Shown: positions 50,258 through 58,057 of the stretch, piece by piece | Numbering within the stretch: the stretch's first letter is position 1 | Layout of the letters: every line of letters begins with the position of its first letter | NCBI GenBank assembly: GCA_049604415.1 | Contig: JBMYTN010000020.1 | Span: 1-64,000, forward strand | Direction: 5' to 3' | DNA length: 64,000 bases | Source: JBMYTN01 sp049604415 | Lineage (GTDB): Bacteria > Pseudomonadota > Alphaproteobacteria > Rhodospirillales > Rhodospirillaceae | Translations under genes and position numbers: made by a program | Notes under the pieces: generated by a model | Databases searched by the model: none | What the model was told of the DNA's origin: nothing | Seen by the model: the letters and a program-made list of their open reading frames with translations, nothing else

Positions 50258-51700
50258 ATGGTCAGCCCCGTAAAGTCCGTGACCCTGACACTCTATATCG
50301 TCGCGGCAATCCATATTCTGGTGATCGGGTTTAACGCCTATTACGTCAAGAACCTGACCGACCAAAGCAGGCTGGATGCCAGTGTCATCAATCTGGCGGG
50401 CAAGGTGCGGGGCGGGATCCAGGCCACCATGGGTCAATTTGCCTTCGGTGTGAATTTTGAGGACAGCGCGGACCGGGTCTCAGCCGCCCTGGAGACATTG
50501 CTGTCGCCGGAATATGACCGGTTCCTGGGATCGGGCATGGCCTTTGTGGATTCCATCAAAGGCACGTGGACCGAAATCGAATTGCAGATGCTGGAATGTG
50601 ATGCGGCGCGCTATCGCTGCCTGGAGGATTTGAGCCAAGAGGCCGAGGAACTGTGGTTCCAAACCGACACGGTGGTGGATTATCTACAGCGCGAGGCGGA
50701 CCGAAAGCTCAATCAACTCAACCACCTCTATTGGATTTTGGGTCTGGAGCTGATCCTGATCACGGCGATCATTGGCTATATCTACTTCACCATCCATCGG
50801 CGCTTGGAAGCCGAACATGCGGACAATCTAAGCTATGTGGATTTGATCGACCGCCATGTCATCACCTCGAAAACCGATGTGGATGGCAAGATCACCTATG
50901 CCTCAACGGCCTTTGCCCAGATCTCCGGATTTCGGAAGGACGAGTTGATCGGGCGAAACCATCGGGTTGTCCGGCATCCGGATATGCCCGACAGCCTGTA
51001 TCAAGATCTGTGGGGAACGATTTCGTCCGGGGAGAGCTGGGAAGGCGAGATCAAGAACAAGAAAAAAGATGGGACGCATTATTGGGTGCGGGCGTTCATC
51101 TCGCCGCAATGCGAAAATGGCGAGATCGTCGGCTACACCGCCGTGCGCAAAGACATCACCGACCAAAAGCGGGTCGAGGAGCTGTCGACGACCGATGCGC
51201 TGACGGGGCTGAGCAACCGCTTGAAGCTGGACCACTTGCTGGAGGTGGAATGCCAGCGGATGGACCGCTATGGCCGTCCAGTCTCGGTGATCATTCTCGA
51301 TCTGGACCACTTCAAAAGCGTCAACGACACCTATGGCCATCTGACCGGGGACCAGGTCTTGATCGAGATTGCCGAGGTGCTGCAAAGCAACTCCCGAGAC
51401 ACCGATCATGTCGGCCGCTGGGGCGGCGAGGAATTCGTGGTGATTTGCCCGGAGACGGATGGGTCAGGGGCGCAGGCATTGGCGGAAAAGATCCGCAAAC
51501 GGGTCGAAAAGACCAAGTTTTCCGTGGTCGGCCACAAGACCGCCAGCTTTGGTGTGGCGGCGCGCCTGACCAAGGAAAATCCGGAGCGGATGATGGGGCG
51601 GGCGGATGTGGCGCTCTATGCGGCCAAGGAGAATGGTCGGAACCAGGTGGTGCTGTCCGGTGCCGATGACAGCGACGGCGACGGCGACGGCGACGGTTAG
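50258..51700 (+). CDS. Membrane PAS-GGDEF diguanylate cyclase
   Basis: A 480-residue protein that likely makes c-di-GMP. Membrane segments at about residues 8-26 and 165-187 frame a helical periplasmic part with two cysteines (ECDAARYRC). A PAS domain follows (GKITYASTAFAQISGFRKDE; YTAVRKDITDQKRVEEL). The GGDEF domain has the active site GGEEF near residue 390 and an inhibitory RxxD site (RDTD) five residues before it. The C-terminus is an Asp/Gly run coded by a GACGGC simple repeat. ATG 50258 is chosen after AGAGG; upstream GTG 50252 is possible. Confidence 0.92.
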   Translation: MVSPVKSVTLTLYIVAAIHILVIGFNAYYVKNLTDQSRLDASVINLAGKVRGGIQATMGQFAFGVNFEDSADRVSAALETLLSPEYDRFLGSGMAFVDSIKGTWTEIELQMLECDAARYRCLEDLSQEAEELWFQTDTVVDYLQREADRKLNQLNHLYWILGLELILITAIIGYIYFTIHRRLEAEHADNLSYVDLIDRHVITSKTDVDGKITYASTAFAQISGFRKDELIGRNHRVVRHPDMPDSLYQDLWGTISSGESWEGEIKNKKKDGTHYWVRAFISPQCENGEIVGYTAVRKDITDQKRVEELSTTDALTGLSNRLKLDHLLEVECQRMDRYGRPVSVIILDLDHFKSVNDTYGHLTGDQVLIEIAEVLQSNSRDTDHVGRWGGEEFVVICPETDGSGAQALAEKIRKRVEKTKFSVVGHKTASFGVAARLTKENPERMMGRADVALYAAKENGRNQVVLSGADDSDGDGDGDG

Positions 51701-51704
51701 GGGT

Positions 51705-52592
51705 CTAGGCCGTTAGAGCTCGAAATAGCCAGTCGAAGACAAGGCGGACGCGGCGGCTGGTCTTCAAGTCGCGATGGGCGACCAGCCAAAATTCGAAGGT
51801 GAAGGGCGGCAGCCACGCCCCGACCCGCTGCACCAGCGGTTCAGCCTCGCCGACCTGGGTCACCATCACACCAATGCCCGCACCCTGTTTGACATGCTCC
51901 CATTGCACCAGATGATTGGCGCTGAGGAGGGGGAACTGGCCCGAGGTCAGGCCGAGCTCCAAGGCGTTTAGGGCGCTGAGATAGGGTTCATTGTCCTGGA
52001 AGCCGAGAAAGCTGGCCTTGGCCAGATCGGCTGTGGTCTCGAAGGGGCCATGCTCGGCGACATAGCGCTTGGCGGCGAACAGGCTGGCGCTGCCGGGACG
52101 CAGCTTTTGGCCAATCAGCTCCGGATCGGCGGGGCGAACATTGCGCAGCGCGATGTCGGCTTCCCGGCGGCGCAGGTCAGTCAGATCATTGGTGGCAACG
52201 ATCTCCACGGTAATGCCGGGCTCGGCCTGGCGCAGAGCGTTAAGGATCGGCGGCAAGATATGGGCGGAGACCACCTCGGTGGCCGTGATCCGCACGGTCC
52301 CGGCGATGGCCTGGGACTGGCCCGAGGCGGCGAGCATGGCCCGGTCCGCTGCCGTGCCCATGGCGCGGAAATGCTCGGCGATTTCCATTCCCGCCGGTGT
52401 GAGTTCCAAGCCACGTCCAACCCGTTCGAACAGGGCAACGCCCAGCTCTTCTTCTAGGGCTTTGACCTGACGGCCCAAAGTGGGCTGGGCCAGATTGAGC
52501 ACTCGGGCGGCGGCGGAGAAGGAGCCGTGCTCGGCGGTCACCAGGAAGGCCCGGGCGCGGTTCCAGTCGAAAGGGGGAGGGGATTGATCCAT
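51705..52592 (-). CDS. LysR-family transcriptional regulator
   Basis: A 295-residue LysR regulator. The helix-turn-helix is AFLVTAEHGSFSAAARVLNL with AQPTLGRQVKALEEELGVAL. The effector domain has RITATEVVSAHILPPIL. ATG 52592 is the usual start site; 52604 is an alternative in frame. It is divergent from the methyltransferase gene at 52702, a common sign that it regulates that neighbour. Confidence 0.88.
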   Translation of the reverse strand: MDQSPPPFDWNRARAFLVTAEHGSFSAAARVLNLAQPTLGRQVKALEEELGVALFERVGRGLELTPAGMEIAEHFRAMGTAADRAMLAASGQSQAIAGTVRITATEVVSAHILPPILNALRQAEPGITVEIVATNDLTDLRRREADIALRNVRPADPELIGQKLRPGSASLFAAKRYVAEHGPFETTADLAKASFLGFQDNEPYLSALNALELGLTSGQFPLLSANHLVQWEHVKQGAGIGVMVTQVGEAEPLVQRVGAWLPPFTFEFWLVAHRDLKTSRRVRLVFDWLFRALTA

Positions 52593-52701
52593 GCAAAAAT
52601 GCATATCAAATCGACAGAATTGGTCAATTTTCTTTTCATCCTCGCAGAGATAAACAAGGGCGCAGACAAGAACCCGTAAAAAGACCACATGGACAACAGA
52701 G

Positions 52702-53367
52702 ATGACGCAGGCCCAGACAGAGACCCAACGAACAGAGACCCACCCTTTGGCAAAATTCTGGGATCGGATTGCGGAGCGTTATGCCCGCAAACCGGTGCCC
52801 AATGCGGAAGCCTATGAGGCCAAGCTGGCGATGACGCGCGCAGTGTTGCGCCCGGAGATGGAGGTGCTGGAGTTTGGCTGTGGGACCGGCTCAACGGCGT
52901 TGGCGCATGCGCCTTATGTCCGTCGGATCTTGGCAACGGATATTGCGCCGAAGATGATCGAGATTGCACGGCGCAAGGCGGCCGCAGCCGGTGTGGAGAC
53001 GGTGCAGTTTGCCTGCACGGATTTGGCGGGGGTAGAGGCGGTGCCGGAGGGGCTTGATGCCGTGTTGGGACTCAACATTTTGCATCTGGTGCCGGACCTG
53101 GACGACGCCGTGACCCAGGTCTTTGGCTTGTTGAAGCCGGGCGGAGTATTCGTTTCCAGCACGGCCTGTTTGGCGGACTTTTTGCCGGTGTTTAAGTGGA
53201 TCGGACCGGTGGGCTATGCCCTGGGGCTGATCCCCTTTGTGAAGGTCTTCAGCTCGGGCGAGCTGGAGGCCAGCCTGACCCGGGCAGGATTTATCATTGA
53301 ACGGCGCTGGCAAACATCAAAGAAAAACGGGGTGTTCCTGATCGTGCGCAAACCGGGCGGAGACTAA
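52702..53367 (+). CDS. Class I SAM-dependent methyltransferase
   Basis: A 221-residue methyltransferase with motif I VLEFGCGTGSTALAHA, the acidic strand ILATDIAPKMIEIARR, and LNILHLVPDLDD. It resembles small-molecule methyltransferases (UbiE/COQ5-like fold). The substrate cannot be told. It is divergent from the LysR gene with 109 bases between starts. Confidence 0.85.
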   Translation: MTQAQTETQRTETHPLAKFWDRIAERYARKPVPNAEAYEAKLAMTRAVLRPEMEVLEFGCGTGSTALAHAPYVRRILATDIAPKMIEIARRKAAAAGVETVQFACTDLAGVEAVPEGLDAVLGLNILHLVPDLDDAVTQVFGLLKPGGVFVSSTACLADFLPVFKWIGPVGYALGLIPFVKVFSSGELEASLTRAGFIIERRWQTSKKNGVFLIVRKPGGD

Positions 53368-53393
53368 GGCTTGAGCGTACCTGACTTTGATAA

Positions 53394-53555
53394 TCACAAA
53401 GATTTGCTGGCGGTGGGGTAGGTTTTCCGCCCCTTACCGTCTTTCGATTCAAGCAAAGCTTTGAAATAGCCGTTTGGGCCTTTGGGAATGGTCAAGACAT
53501 GTTTGGTCTCGACCCATGCCCAAACGGCAATGAGGCCCAATTTGAGAAAGATCAC
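53394..53555 (-). CDS. Small 53-residue protein, unannotated frame
   Basis: The minus strand codes 53 residues from GTG 53555 to a TGA at 53394. AGGAG lies eight bases before the GTG. The protein has a hydrophobic start (MIFLKLGLIAVWAWVETK), then HVLTIPKGPNGYFKALLESK and a basic end. Its first helix could enter a membrane. A perfect hairpin overlaps the ribosome site. I know no family. It fills the 311-base gap between the methyltransferase and the cyclase. Confidence 0.55.
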   Translation of the reverse strand: MIFLKLGLIAVWAWVETKHVLTIPKGPNGYFKALLESKDGKGRKTYPTASKSL

Positions 53556-53565
53556 GAGGGTTTCT

Positions 53566-53584
53566 CCTGCTAAATGGTAGCAGG
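53566..53584 (-). promoter_or_regulatory. Hairpin over the ribosome site of the small protein
   Basis: CCTGCTA and TAGCAGG pair over a five-base loop. On the minus strand the 3' arm holds the AGG of the AGGAG ribosome site, so folding could hide it from ribosomes. Confidence 0.5.
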
Positions 53585-53678
53585 AATACGGTGGCTTTAT
53601 TCCGATTGGATCATGACAAAATCATGACGGGGGGCTTATAAGACAAGCGGGGCGACGTTCCGTTTATCAACGCACGGC

Positions 53679-54815
53679 CTAACGCAGCTTGCTTCTTTTT
53701 AGGTCATCAAGGAGCTTATCAATCTCAAATTTGTTGTGTTGAACCTCTGAGGCTGTGACCTCTGTTTGGCTCGGGTCAAAAGTGATCAAGTCTTGATAAT
53801 ACTGCCATTTTTCGCAATATCGGCTATGTTCTCCATTGCCATGATTGTCTGGAATGCTGCCATAGGCCAATGATCCGTCCGCAGTACAGAAGAAGGGCAA
53901 GATCACCCAACTATGGGTCTGGGTATATTTCTTTGAAAATTCTTTCAGATATGTCTTCAAGGTGTCTTTGGGGATGGCTTTTCGGCCTCTAAGCTTTGTC
54001 TCTGCAGAGGTCAGGGGGTCATCAGCCATGGCATTGACCCAGAAAATCGGATAGGGATTGCCCGATAAGACCCCAGCCAAGGGATGCGCGCCGTCAAAAT
54101 AAATTAGCGGCTCAAATTCCTTGCCCCACTGCGTCTCATAGGTGTCAATCAGGAGGTAAACGAGGTCTGCGGACAGGATGAGTTTCATCGGCGAGGCAAA
54201 CTCGGCCAGCCGGAACCCCAAGTCGATTTGCGGGCCAATAAAATCGGACACAGGATTGCGAATTTTCCCAAGTTGTTTTTGAACCAATCTTAAAATATAT
54301 CTCTCGTTTTTATCTCTTAGGGGAATGTCTTTCTGATCGATATCTTCTCCAATGATCAGTTCAATATTGTTGACGGGGAACTCAGCCAACCAAGCAGTGC
54401 CTTTTAAATTTAAGAAGGGCGCATCGGTCTCTTTCAGAGTTTCGGATTTAAAGGTGTTGATCGCAGAAATGAGCGCTTGGATCGCGACATGGGCTTGTTC
54501 TTTGGCATGGAGGTCCAAGAAAAAGATGACCTCGTCGCCTCTGGCTTTCCAAAACTCCGGATGGCCGGTGTTGTGATGCGGGTGAGAGGATGGGTCAAAC
54601 CGCTGCCATGCAGAGCCCCATGTGGTGCCCAGGGTCGATTGGAAGTTCAGCAACAGCTCGGTAAACAAACCAATCCACTGATGCGTGGACTCCTCTGGTG
54701 ACGCAGTGCGTTTGTCTTGCTTGTAGGCGGTTGACCCAACAATATCGACACTCATAAAGAGCTTCAAAACATAATGGTCATGAGTCGACGTGGTCTTGCT
54801 TTCGCTCGAATTCAT
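53679..54815 (-). CDS. Class III nucleotide cyclase, Pycsar-like (PycC-type)
   Basis: A 378-residue protein with a class III adenylate/guanylate-cyclase-type fold at about residues 16-240. LKLFMSVDIVGSTAYKQ holds the first metal Asp, FWKARGDEVIFFLDL the second metal site, and GPQIDLGFRLAEFASPMKLI the region that aligns with the Asn/Arg of cyclases. The 'SVDIVGSTAYK' opening is typical of Pycsar cyclases that make cCMP or cUMP after phage attack. No TIR or membrane effector is next to it; the gene just upstream codes an ImmA/IrrE-like peptidase 34 bases away. Composition is poorer in GC than the host. Base specificity is inferred. Confidence 0.75.
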   Translation of the reverse strand: MNSSESKTTSTHDHYVLKLFMSVDIVGSTAYKQDKRTASPEESTHQWIGLFTELLLNFQSTLGTTWGSAWQRFDPSSHPHHNTGHPEFWKARGDEVIFFLDLHAKEQAHVAIQALISAINTFKSETLKETDAPFLNLKGTAWLAEFPVNNIELIIGEDIDQKDIPLRDKNERYILRLVQKQLGKIRNPVSDFIGPQIDLGFRLAEFASPMKLILSADLVYLLIDTYETQWGKEFEPLIYFDGAHPLAGVLSGNPYPIFWVNAMADDPLTSAETKLRGRKAIPKDTLKTYLKEFSKKYTQTHSWVILPFFCTADGSLAYGSIPDNHGNGEHSRYCEKWQYYQDLITFDPSQTEVTASEVQHNKFEIDKLLDDLKRSKLR

Positions 54816-54849
54816 TTTTTCAATGTGAAAGGGCCCAAATCAGATGAGA

Positions 54850-55398
54850 TCAGAGCAGGTTTAGGTTTTTTGCCCTATAGGTCGCGGCTTCAAGGGAAAC
54901 CTTAAATTGGTTGGCCGTGGCCACCAAGTCTCCCTTGTTAAGCTGAAAACGTTCGGTAAATGTTTTGGTTGGCATCAAGAAAGAGGACGCAAACCAATTG
55001 GCTTCCCATTCTGTTCTGCCGGAATCATAACGCCTCGCGACAAGTCTATGCCCATCCTTTAAAGGCGCATGGAGGACGTAATGGCCAATTTCATGGGCAA
55101 TGGTGAAGCGTTGTCGGGCGTCATAGGTGTTCTTGGGGACGTTAATCGTAAAGTCCTGGTAACCATTGACTTCAATAGTGCCATTGACGCCGCTTGAGAA
55201 TGCGATGTCGTCCACTTCGTGAATTGTCCCGCCAAGCCACTGAACAATAGGTTCCAGGTCATCCCCGGGAGCAAAGTCCAAGATACCGGCAAGCTCTTCA
55301 GCCAAATCGGCAACCTCTTCCTTGCTCAGGTGAGAAGGAATGGGATCAAGATCGATCGGTGCCGAAAGATCAGGGGCTATAGCGGTTTCACTTTGCAT
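54850..55398 (-). CDS. ImmA/IrrE-family metallopeptidase
   Basis: A 182-residue zinc peptidase of the ImmA/IrrE (DUF955) family. The motif RFTIAHEIGHYVLHAP gives the HExxH site, and EWEANWFASSFLMP the third ligand region. Family members cut phage or stress repressors. The ATG 55398 is chosen; an upstream ATG at 55512 would add 38 residues that do not look like the family. It lies upstream of the cyclase on the same strand and next to the phage lysis genes. It could control the cyclase, cleave a repressor, or be the effector; the sequence does not decide. Confidence 0.82.
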   Translation of the reverse strand: MQSETAIAPDLSAPIDLDPIPSHLSKEEVADLAEELAGILDFAPGDDLEPIVQWLGGTIHEVDDIAFSSGVNGTIEVNGYQDFTINVPKNTYDARQRFTIAHEIGHYVLHAPLKDGHRLVARRYDSGRTEWEANWFASSFLMPTKTFTERFQLNKGDLVATANQFKVSLEAATYRAKNLNLL

Positions 55399-55554
55399 AA
55401 CAGCTGTCGGGGCAGGGGTGGCGAAGAGACTGAAAACGGGGCATCTAAAGGCGCATGAGCACTTCAGGATGGACCCGATTGATATGGATAGGTTCGATTT
55501 AAGGTAGCTCATGTCAAGCTCTCTGTCGAGAATTGCCGCCCAAAGGACATGTCC

Positions 55555-55995
55555 TCACTTCCGCACTGCGCGCTTGTCCCAGCTGCGGAACCCGGCATAG
55601 CCGAGATAGCCCGCCGTGAAGGCACCAAACATCCAGTCGGGGATAGAGCCTAAGGTGGCCGACAGCAAATTGGCCATGGCCTGGGCGGCGGTGGTGACTT
55701 CCTCGGGCCACCAGATCGACAGAATGCCGCCGGCAAAGGCCATGACGAAGCAACTGCCGATCACGGCGTAGAACAAATAGAGGAAGGTCGGGCGGGCGCG
55801 GCTGGTCCAGGGGTCCTCGCTGTTGGCTTCGGCCAGGATCGCCGACATTTGCGCCTGGATCTCCTGCAATTTGCCGGACTGCTCCAGCTCCAGCAGCTTG
55901 ACTTTGGCCGCCGCGCGCTCCTCGTCGGACGTGAACAGGTTATCGACCAGATCGGTCAGCGGCTTGGCCAGCCCGGTGACAAGGGATGCGATCAT
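55555..55995 (-). CDS. Phage holin, three-membrane-segment type
   Basis: A 146-residue holin-like protein. Residues 1-70 are helical and charged (TSDEERAAAKVKLLELEQSG); then TFLYLFYAVIGSCFVMAFAG and two more hydrophobic segments to the end. This matches 3TM holins of phages and gene-transfer agents. It makes pores that release the endolysin. ATG 55995 overlaps the amidase stop by four bases. Confidence 0.85.
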   Translation of the reverse strand: MIASLVTGLAKPLTDLVDNLFTSDEERAAAKVKLLELEQSGKLQEIQAQMSAILAEANSEDPWTSRARPTFLYLFYAVIGSCFVMAFAGGILSIWWPEEVTTAAQAMANLLSATLGSIPDWMFGAFTAGYLGYAGFRSWDKRAVRK

Positions 55996-56435
55996 GTTAG
56001 GTCCTCCAGAGGTTGGGACTTTCCCGCCAGATGCGCGGCCCAATCCGCAGCGGCGTTAAAGGACGGGCAGGCCTTGGCGGCGAACTGGTTATGTCCGGCG
56101 ACTTGGGCTTCGGGGAACCGGGCCACCAGGCTCTCGGTCAGGGCATGCAGCGCTTGGATCTGCGCAGGCGTGCGGGTGTCTTTGGGTGCGCCATTGCGAT
56201 CAACACCACCGACATAGCAAATGCCGATGCTGTCCCGGTTCTGGCCCCGCACATGGGCCCCGGGGCGCTCCAGGGGGCGGCCCTCATGCACCGTGCCATC
56301 CAAGGTGATGACATAGTGGTAGCCGATGTCAGACCAGCCGCGCTGCAGATGCCAGTCGCGAATGGTTTCGGGCTGGACGTCGCGGCCCTCCGGCGTGGCG
56401 GCGCAATGCCAGATGATCCAGTTGATGGCACGCAT
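55992..56435 (-). CDS. N-acetylmuramoyl-L-alanine amidase (endolysin)
   Basis: A 147-residue Amidase_2 enzyme that cuts the peptide from cell-wall glycan at lysis. Zinc ligands seen are the His in IIWHCAATPEG, the His in VAGHNQFA and the Cys in KACPSF, as in T7 lysozyme. GYHYVITLDGTVHEGRPLE and GICYVGG are also typical. It lies between membrane proteins and the holin with one- and four-base overlaps. Confidence 0.9.
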   Translation of the reverse strand: MRAINWIIWHCAATPEGRDVQPETIRDWHLQRGWSDIGYHYVITLDGTVHEGRPLERPGAHVRGQNRDSIGICYVGGVDRNGAPKDTRTPAQIQALHALTESLVARFPEAQVAGHNQFAAKACPSFNAAADWAAHLAGKSQPLEDLT

Positions 56436-56992
56436 TACGGATCCTCCTCCTGATTGGGATTGAGGTTGAGGTTGGGGGGCGTGATGGGACGGTTGGTGGG
56501 CAGGGTGGTTGGCGCGCGCACGGTGATGAGCGCGTCCGCCGGGTGGAAGGCGTTGTGCAGGCCGTCCTCGCAGGAATGGGCGAGGCGGGAGACAATGCGG
56601 TGCAGGCCGCTCTGGGCCGTCTCGGGCACGGTCCAGGTCACCACAGCGCTGAAGTCTCCGACCGGCGAATAACCGATCGGGGCCTCCAGGCTATAGAGCC
56701 GCTCGCCCTCTGGGCTGACCCAGTGATCTCGGGCCACGCCATCGCAATGGCGCAGCCGATGGCCGCTATAGCGCACCCGAACCTCTGCCCCCGGCGCGAC
56801 CGGCTGCGGGGTGAGGACGATGGTGCTCTCCCAAACCACGGGCTCGGAGCGGTCAGCGAAGACCAGCGCCCAGCCCTTGTACAAGGCGGGCAGCAGCAAC
56901 AGGACCACGGCGGCCCCGCCCAGTGCGGCGAGCGGCAGCCAGAGCACCCGGTCGGTTTTGGTGGATTTTTTCAGTTGATCGCGGACCATCAC
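56435..56992 (-). CDS. Phage membrane-anchored protein
   Basis: A 185-residue protein with one membrane segment near residues 18-40 (LPLAALGGAAVVLLLLPALY). The outer part is strand-rich with three cysteines (RHCDGV, HSCEDG) and a Pro/Asn tail. It starts in a four-base overlap with the upstream gene and ends one base into the amidase start. It could be a spanin-like or lysis-control protein, but I see no lipobox. Confidence 0.65.
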   Translation of the reverse strand: MMVRDQLKKSTKTDRVLWLPLAALGGAAVVLLLLPALYKGWALVFADRSEPVVWESTIVLTPQPVAPGAEVRVRYSGHRLRHCDGVARDHWVSPEGERLYSLEAPIGYSPVGDFSAVVTWTVPETAQSGLHRIVSRLAHSCEDGLHNAFHPADALITVRAPTTLPTNRPITPPNLNLNPNQEEDP

Positions 56993-57246
56993 TTGGGCCC
57001 TCCGACCTGCATGGCGGCCTGGAACCCGGCCATGGCCCAGCCGCCAAGCAAGGCGATGACCCCGCCGACCACCGTGGTGAGCAGGATCATGGTCGAGCGT
57101 TCACAGCGTTTGCGGGTGGTGTGGGCGAAGACCAGGTCATCACGCAATTTGCGCCGACTTTCCGGGGTGGAAATGTCGATGCCCGCGCTTTCCAGCTCGC
57201 TGATCAGGGCGCGCAGGGCTTCCGCATCAGATCGATCGTCGCTCAT
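56989..57246 (-). CDS. Small phage membrane protein
   Basis: An 85-residue protein with a charged helical N-terminus (residues 1-48) and one membrane segment (MILLTTVVGGVIALLGGWAM). It overlaps its neighbours by four bases on both sides, in the lysis cassette. Such proteins are common beside phage amidases; role unknown. Confidence 0.7.
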   Translation of the reverse strand: MSDDRSDAEALRALISELESAGIDISTPESRRKLRDDLVFAHTTRKRCERSTMILLTTVVGGVIALLGGWAMAGFQAAMQVGGPK

Positions 57247-57425
57247 GTCGGATCGCCCCCGGCAAAGGGATCGATCCAGGGCAGGATGGTCGGGTTCTCG
57301 GCCTCGATGGCGCGGAAATCCGCATTGCCCGGATCGGTGGGGACGATCTTGACCACCGTGGCATCGGGGCTGTCTGTGGACACAAGAATGGCGGTGCCAT
57401 CTTCATTGGCATATCGGTAGATCAT
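57243..57425 (-). CDS. Small phage protein of 60 residues
   Basis: A 60-residue protein starting MIYRYANEDGTAILVS. It has AGGAG ten bases before the ATG and overlaps the next gene by four bases. It is the first gene of the lysis cassette. The fold looks like a short strand-rich protein; no family is recognised. Confidence 0.7.
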   Translation of the reverse strand: MIYRYANEDGTAILVSTDSPDATVVKIVPTDPGNADFRAIEAENPTILPWIDPFAGGDPT

Positions 57426-57596
57426 GGTTTGTGGCTCCTGGGAGAGAGAAGGGGAGGAGAGGCATGGGAGTGGGATCGAAACGGGGGGACAGGCAAAACG
57501 CGTCCTCCCCAAGCGAGAATTTATTCGCTTAGGTTGAGTGACCGCAGATCGCTCACCGTGTTAAAACGGGTAGAGTGAATGGTGCGGAGACCCGCT

Positions 57597-58037
57597 ATGC
57601 GTTTGACGCTCGTTTATTGTGTGATGCTGCTGATCGCTGTTGGCACCAGGCCGGGGCTGGCCCAAGACCCGGTTCAGATCGCCCATGTCCACACCGTGCC
57701 GCTCAGCGTGATCCGGGTGGTGGATGGCGATACGATCAGGGCGCGCGCCACCATCTGGCCGGGGACCGAGGTCGAGGTCTCGGTGCGGCTGCGCGGGATT
57801 GATGCGCCGGAATTGCGCAAAGGCGACTGCACGGATCAAGGCCGTGCGGCGCAGGAGTGGTTGGAGGCTTTGGTCGTGCCAGCCCAGCGGGTTTGGTTGC
57901 TGGAACCGAAATTTGGCACCTATGCCGGTCGGGTCATTGGCGATGTGATCGCTGATGATGTCGACGTGGCGGCGGGGCTGGTGGAACGCGGACTTGCCGC
58001 GCCTTATCAGCCGGGGGGCCCGCGTTTCAGCTGTTAG
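57597..58037 (+). CDS. Secreted thermonuclease-like (SNase) protein
   Basis: A 146-residue nuclease of the staphylococcal-nuclease family. A signal peptide covers residues 1-23 (LTLVYCVMLLIAVG). The core has VVDGDTIRARA, VRLRGIDAPELRKGDC and YAGRVIGDV, giving the active Arg and Glu pairs. It reads opposite to the lysis and tail genes around it, so it looks like an inserted cargo gene. GGAG lies eight bases before ATG 57597; an ATG at 57579 would spoil the signal peptide. Confidence 0.82.
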   Translation: MRLTLVYCVMLLIAVGTRPGLAQDPVQIAHVHTVPLSVIRVVDGDTIRARATIWPGTEVEVSVRLRGIDAPELRKGDCTDQGRAAQEWLEALVVPAQRVWLLEPKFGTYAGRVIGDVIADDVDVAAGLVERGLAAPYQPGGPRFSC

Positions 58038-58057
58038 GGACCGTTTCGGGCGGAGCC

